Assembly (NCBI GenBank): GCA_031216445.1 | Contig: CM062206.1 | Span: forward strand, 27,865,501-27,929,500 | Length of the DNA stretch: 64,000 bases | DNA from: Lateolabrax maculatus | Taxonomy: Eukaryota; Chordata; Actinopteri; Acropomatiformes; Lateolabracidae | Direction: 5' to 3' | In this document: positions 60,049 through 64,000 of the stretch, piece after piece | Numbering within the stretch: position 1 is the first letter of the stretch | Layout of the letters: each line of letters begins with the position of its first letter | Translations under genes and position numbers: made by a program | The notes under the pieces: model-generated | Database searches by the model: none | What the model was told of the DNA's origin: nothing | The model's input: only the letters and a program-made list of their open reading frames with translations

Positions 60049-63000
60049 ATTTTTCAAGAAGACAAAAAACTTCCTATGCAGTGGTCGTGTAAGTACTGCA
60101 CATTTTGTGCTGAAAAGAGGTGCTTCTTACTTAAGCATTACCGCTTAAAACACGGGTGCCACACTCGAATATCACCACTACCGTGCCTTTATAAGGAGTG
60201 CCTGTGCACATTTAAATCTTTCAATGCACTCAAAGTCCACTTATCAACATGGCACACTCAAAAGGACCTGGGGAACGTGGGTGAAACTGCTTTCCATTGT
60301 CAGCTGTGTGACTTTGTGGAGCCTTGCACTGGAGCTGACTTTTTTACCCATTTACGAAGACATTTGAAGCTGAAGCAAAAGGTTTCCTGTCCATATCAAG
60401 GCTGTAGCTTTCAGAGCAATGTTTATTCAACCTTTAATGCACATAAAAGCAAAGAACATCAAGACCACAATAAGATGGCATTCAAACCTGAAATTGTGTC
60501 ACATAATGTACTTGAGGTACCTCCACCTAATATAAATATTCAACCTGAGGATAGTGCCCCTGAAACTGATCAGGTTGAGTTTGAGGTTACTGAGCTCAAT
60601 GAAGATGTGGGAGACTTGGAGAGTCAGTTGGAACATAATGTAGCTGCTGTTTTTCTGAAAATGTCATCGATTCTTAACATCTCTGAAAATGCCCTGCAAG
60701 AAGTTATAGAGCAGATCAACCAAATTTATGTGCTTTCACAGCCATTGTTACATACCTCAGTTGGAAAAATACTAAATCAACATTGTGGAGATGTTGAGGA
60801 CTCTTAAGTGAGTGAGATAGCTAAAGTATTTACTGAGAATAATGTATTCCTGAAATTCACTTCTACTAGGGGGTCATTGTCAACCACTAGCAAGCGAACA
60901 TCATACATTTGAAAAGAATTCTCAGTGGTGACGCCTATTGAGTTTGTCCTAAAAAATGACAGGCAGACAGTTGTGTATATCCCCATACTAAAAATGCTGC
61001 AGACATTACTAAACAATGGAGAAATTTTAGATAAGGCCATGTCATCTGAGACAAATTTGTCACAAGGATACAGATCTCACAGGGATGGTTACCGGTTTAA
61101 AGACAATTCTCTCTTGACAGAGGAAGAATTCAGGATTGCTCTTTTCTTGTACATAGATGATTTTGAGGTGGCTAAGCCCTTGGGAACCTCCAGAAAGAAA
61201 CACAAGCTGCCATCTACTGGGTACTTGGAAATCTACACCCTAAATATCGCTCCTCTCTTCATTCCATTCAGCTTGCTCTACTCATCATCGCTGAAGATGA
61301 TATCAGGAAGTTGACTTTAAATGAGAGACCACAGTCTATTGAAGAATTAAAAGTGCAACTGGTAGATAAACTGTCACTGCAGTATGACTTTAAACTGCAG
61401 TATGAAGATCAAGACTTCCATAATGCCCTCTGCAATTTGACTGAAATAACTGATTTACCTGAAAGAGCTACGCTCAAAATCATCCCTCTTGTGACTCTCC
61501 ATTTAACCGCATTGTCATCACCCACCACAACATCAGACACTGAGTGCAGCACAGCAGACACTGAGATCCTGTCGACAGGAAGAGCATCACCATCGCTAAG
61601 ACAACAGTGGCCAGATTTCTTTGACATACCCAATTTCTCAGTTGATGTTGACTATAGACTCAGACAGGCAGATCTTGCCTTTATGAAGGATGGAACACGT
61701 ATGACTCTACCACGAGATATGAAGCATGACATACTAGAAAAGCTTGCTGAGACGATGTACAGTTTCAAGGCTTACCCTAAAGATGATGACTTCAGCAGTG
61801 TTGCAAAAGCACTAATTAGCAAACACCCCTGCCTCACTGAGCCTGGACCACACAGATGGTATGGCTGGAAAAACAGCCTTAAATTATCGCACAAAGCTTC
61901 AAAAAGCTGGATGTGAGGATGTAGCAATCAATGGAGGCAAAAGAAGTAAAGGCAACCCAGAAGGAGAATCCTCAAGCAAGAATATCAAACGGCCAAAAAG
62001 AGGTGAAGCAAACTACCTACCTAACTTACCTGAAGGACATGATGAAACAAGCCTTGAAAATGCCAGAAAGGTTCTCGTGGAAGAAATGAAGAAGAAACAA
62101 CCCAATGGCACTCTCATCTCACAAATGATGGACCAATCATTCCCACTACGCAGACAAGAAATTGTAGAAAAGGAACCTGCTGTACAGAACATTGTTGAAC
62201 GATGGCCAGCACTCTTCACAGACAGGTAAACTATTTTTGTTCTCAACCAATAAAATAATGCCTATCAAAAAGAAATTCAAGGTGTGTGGCTAGAAATCCA
62301 AACACACTTGTTGGAATGTTAACACTTCTGCCATCTCTCCATCCCTACCCACCCCTCTCTCTACTTTTCAGGTGTTTGCTGAGTTCAACAGAATCGCAAG
62401 TAAGAATCTTGAGGGAGACTTCTTTGAGGCTCTGGACCAGTATACCCCACGTTTCATTGAACTTTTCAAAACAAGAAGGGGAACTGTTGGCCAGAAGCTC
62501 AGTGAGCTGATGCAGCACATGAGCTGGATGGTAAGTAGGTTAATTTTGCTTTTGATCTGTGTGATAGTTCATCAATCAAGTTCTAAATGAGATGATCCAG
62601 CCCAACCTATTCTATTTCCTGTCTGACTTGTGCTTGTGCCTTGCAAATTACTCTGTTAACTGGTCTTTTCTCTCTCTGTGTATCATTAGACACCAGACGT
62701 GACAGTACTTCGCTCTGTTGTCCTCAAAGGCATTCCTATTTTACTTGGTGACGACTCCAGTGAATTCTTCAAGACATGCTCTGTAAGTACTTGCACATAA
62801 GAAAAAGTTTGGTCTGCATTAAAATAGAACTATATCTGTGCTGACATAGAAGATGTAATTTTATCTGCACAATATACAATATACATTTTGTACAGTGATT
62901 GATGTATTTTGTATGGCAATTCCTCCACAGCTAATCTGAGAGGTATTTAAACAGCCAGTAAATAAAAATGAAATTTGCCACATAAACGTTGTACACATTA

Positions 63001-63574
63001 ATTAATTGTAAATCTAAGGAGCAGGAGTCCAGGCTGAAAAGTCAGTGTCACTGTTTAAGAATATATGGACCTTGTGGACCATAGCTTTAGTTTAATCATA
63101 CCACATTTATTTTGTTGGTTATATTGTAACAATCCAGTGTGAACACATATTTAAAACCATATTCCCTAGCAAATGCTTTCAACATTAAAAATGAATGTTT
63201 AGAAGAGCATAAATTGCCATGCTGAAGAATGTGTGTGTGTGTCTTTGTAGGGTACAGCGAGAGACGAGGCCCTAGAATGCACTGTCGGTGTGCTGACAGT
63301 TGTCAGTGAAGATAATCCTCATGAGGGTCCAAGTTCAGTAGACCTCCAGCCCATCTCCACTGCCATCATTCTGGAGGGAGGTATCATCATGGATCATATA
63401 AAAAAACTTGCCTCAGGCAGTTTGTCTGTTATTTGGGCTTACATATGCTTTGCATTTGGATTACCCAAAATGCATGGCAAATACACTCAACTTCATTCAG
63501 ACTGTGATGCTTGGACTGGGAAAGAAAACCTCCCACCAAAACTGTTAACTTTGAAGAACAGTCTACTGGGTTAG
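60049..63574 (+). pseudogene. Element pseudogene (unit 9)
   Basis: Exons 60049-62225, 62372-62530, 62690-62782 and 63251-63574 with the shared breaks. It has neither the unit 3/4 nor the unit 6-8 markers. Confidence 0.75.
60076..60807 (+). CDS. Four-finger C2H2 N-terminal ORF (unit 9, 5'-complete element)
   Basis: Differs by Leu4 to Ser (60086), next to the first zinc-ligand cysteine, and by a silent change at 60759. Together with unit 2 it is one of the two copies with promoter and 5' exons upstream. Confidence 0.65.
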   Translation: MQWSCKYCTFCAEKRCFLLKHYRLKHGCHTRISPLPCLYKECLCTFKSFNALKVHLSTWHTQKDLGNVGETAFHCQLCDFVEPCTGADFFTHLRRHLKLKQKVSCPYQGCSFQSNVYSTFNAHKSKEHQDHNKMAFKPEIVSHNVLEVPPPNINIQPEDSAPETDQVEFEVTELNEDVGDLESQLEHNVAAVFLKMSSILNISENALQEVIEQINQIYVLSQPLLHTSVGKILNQHCGDVEDS

Positions 63575-64000
63575 ACCAGTAAAGAGCCATCAGCTGTCAG
63601 ATAGCACTTTGTAAATTATGCAGCAGTTAATGTTCTCCTGTTATCAGAGAAAGTTTTATGCTTTCATGCAACTGAGCTGGCTTGTTTATGATCTCAAAAA
63701 AAAAAAAAATTCTATTAAAGTGTACCATGTTATGCTAGTATGCTAATGGTGGAAATAGCGCCACCTTGTGTTGCAAAGAGTTGTTAGATAATGTTGTCAG
63801 AAAGGAACCTAGCAAGGTTGACCTGTTTACATTTGTGTTTTGGGAAAACTTTTAATTATAGTAGTTATAATGTAGTACAAATACAAAACCCAAGGAGTGA
63901 TGTTTTTCTGTGTTGGTTTAAACCTTGGACTGATGCTTGCTTTGGGACACAAAAGCATTTGTTGTACTTTCAGTTTTGATCAGAAATGCAATGATTTTGC

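Larger units (their letters stand above)
1..64000 (+). repeat. Head-to-tail tandem array of a nested ERV / CACTA-like composite
   Basis: The same ordered block recurs ten times, all on the + strand. Spacings between successive first coding-exon bases are 11350, 5870, 5870, 5867, 5877, 5871, 5871 and 11380 bp. Copies differ by scattered single bases, by (TA)n length and by one 5.48-kb presence/absence segment. No unrelated unique sequence appears anywhere, so neither edge of the array lies in this window. Such near-identity means either very recent amplification, ongoing homogenisation, or an assembly effect. Confidence 0.95.
57515..64000 (+). mobile_element. CACTA-like element with intact 5' end (unit 9, cut by window end)
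   Basis: The left terminus CACTGTAAA is at 57515-57523, preceded by AGTA at 57511-57514. Promoter region and all exons are present. The window ends about 1 kb before the expected right terminus. Confidence 0.75.

Noticed and set aside
1..64000. CRISPR-like or bacterial repeat array
   Set aside because: Periods are 5.87 and 11.35 kb with spliced eukaryotic genes and retroelements; no short-repeat/spacer pattern.

Overview
This window looks like genomic DNA of a ray-finned fish, probably a teleost. The signs are spliced genes with GT-AG introns, a class I endogenous retrovirus (ERV), a fish-type LINE fragment, a widespread fish interspersed repeat at 11.1-11.4 kb, and a protein family (C2H2 fingers, CACTA-transposase-like block, PB1-like domain, SAMD3-like C-terminus) that I know only as a multicopy teleost family. 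All identifications come from reading the sequence and from memory; no database was searched.

The whole 64 kb is one head-to-tail tandem array of near-identical units. Nine units carry the gene-like block (first exon bases at 2093, 13443, 19313, 25183, 31050, 36927, 42798, 48669 and 60049). The window opens in the 3' part of a tenth unit and closes in the 3' part of the ninth. There are two unit lengths: short, about 5.87 kb, and long, about 11.35 kb. In order the junctions are S, L, S, S, S, S, S, S, L, so the two long segments lie 46.58 kb apart.

The long unit explains the rest. It is a nested composite. An ERV (LTR, nucleocapsid remnant, N-terminal half of RT, C-terminal half of RT, RNase H, integrase, LTR) is split inside RT by a 7,389 bp DNA transposon at 10931-18319. 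That transposon has 9-bp inverted termini (CACTGTAAA / TTTACAGTG) flanked by a direct AGTA repeat. It carries a CpG-containing promoter region, two 5' non-coding exons, a long exon, three small 3' exons and a 3' non-coding tail. Short units have lost about 5.48 kb (equivalent to 7841-13320), from mid-integrase to the second 5' intron. They therefore lack the LTR, the RT N-half, the left transposon terminus, the promoter and exons 1-2.

The gene-like block is a pseudogene. Its 243-codon N-terminal ORF with four C2H2 fingers is intact in all nine copies. It is followed in every copy by two in-frame stops, two frameshifts and a splice-phase mismatch, so the damage came before the amplification. 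Units 6-8 share one further stop. The ERV is also broken everywhere: RT motif A, part of RNase H and the first two integrase catalytic acidic residues are missing. The striking thing here is the architecture: an ERV trapping a CACTA-like transposon that carries a captured, multi-domain gene, then amplified in tandem with one LTR per full period, as LTR-LTR unequal recombination would give.
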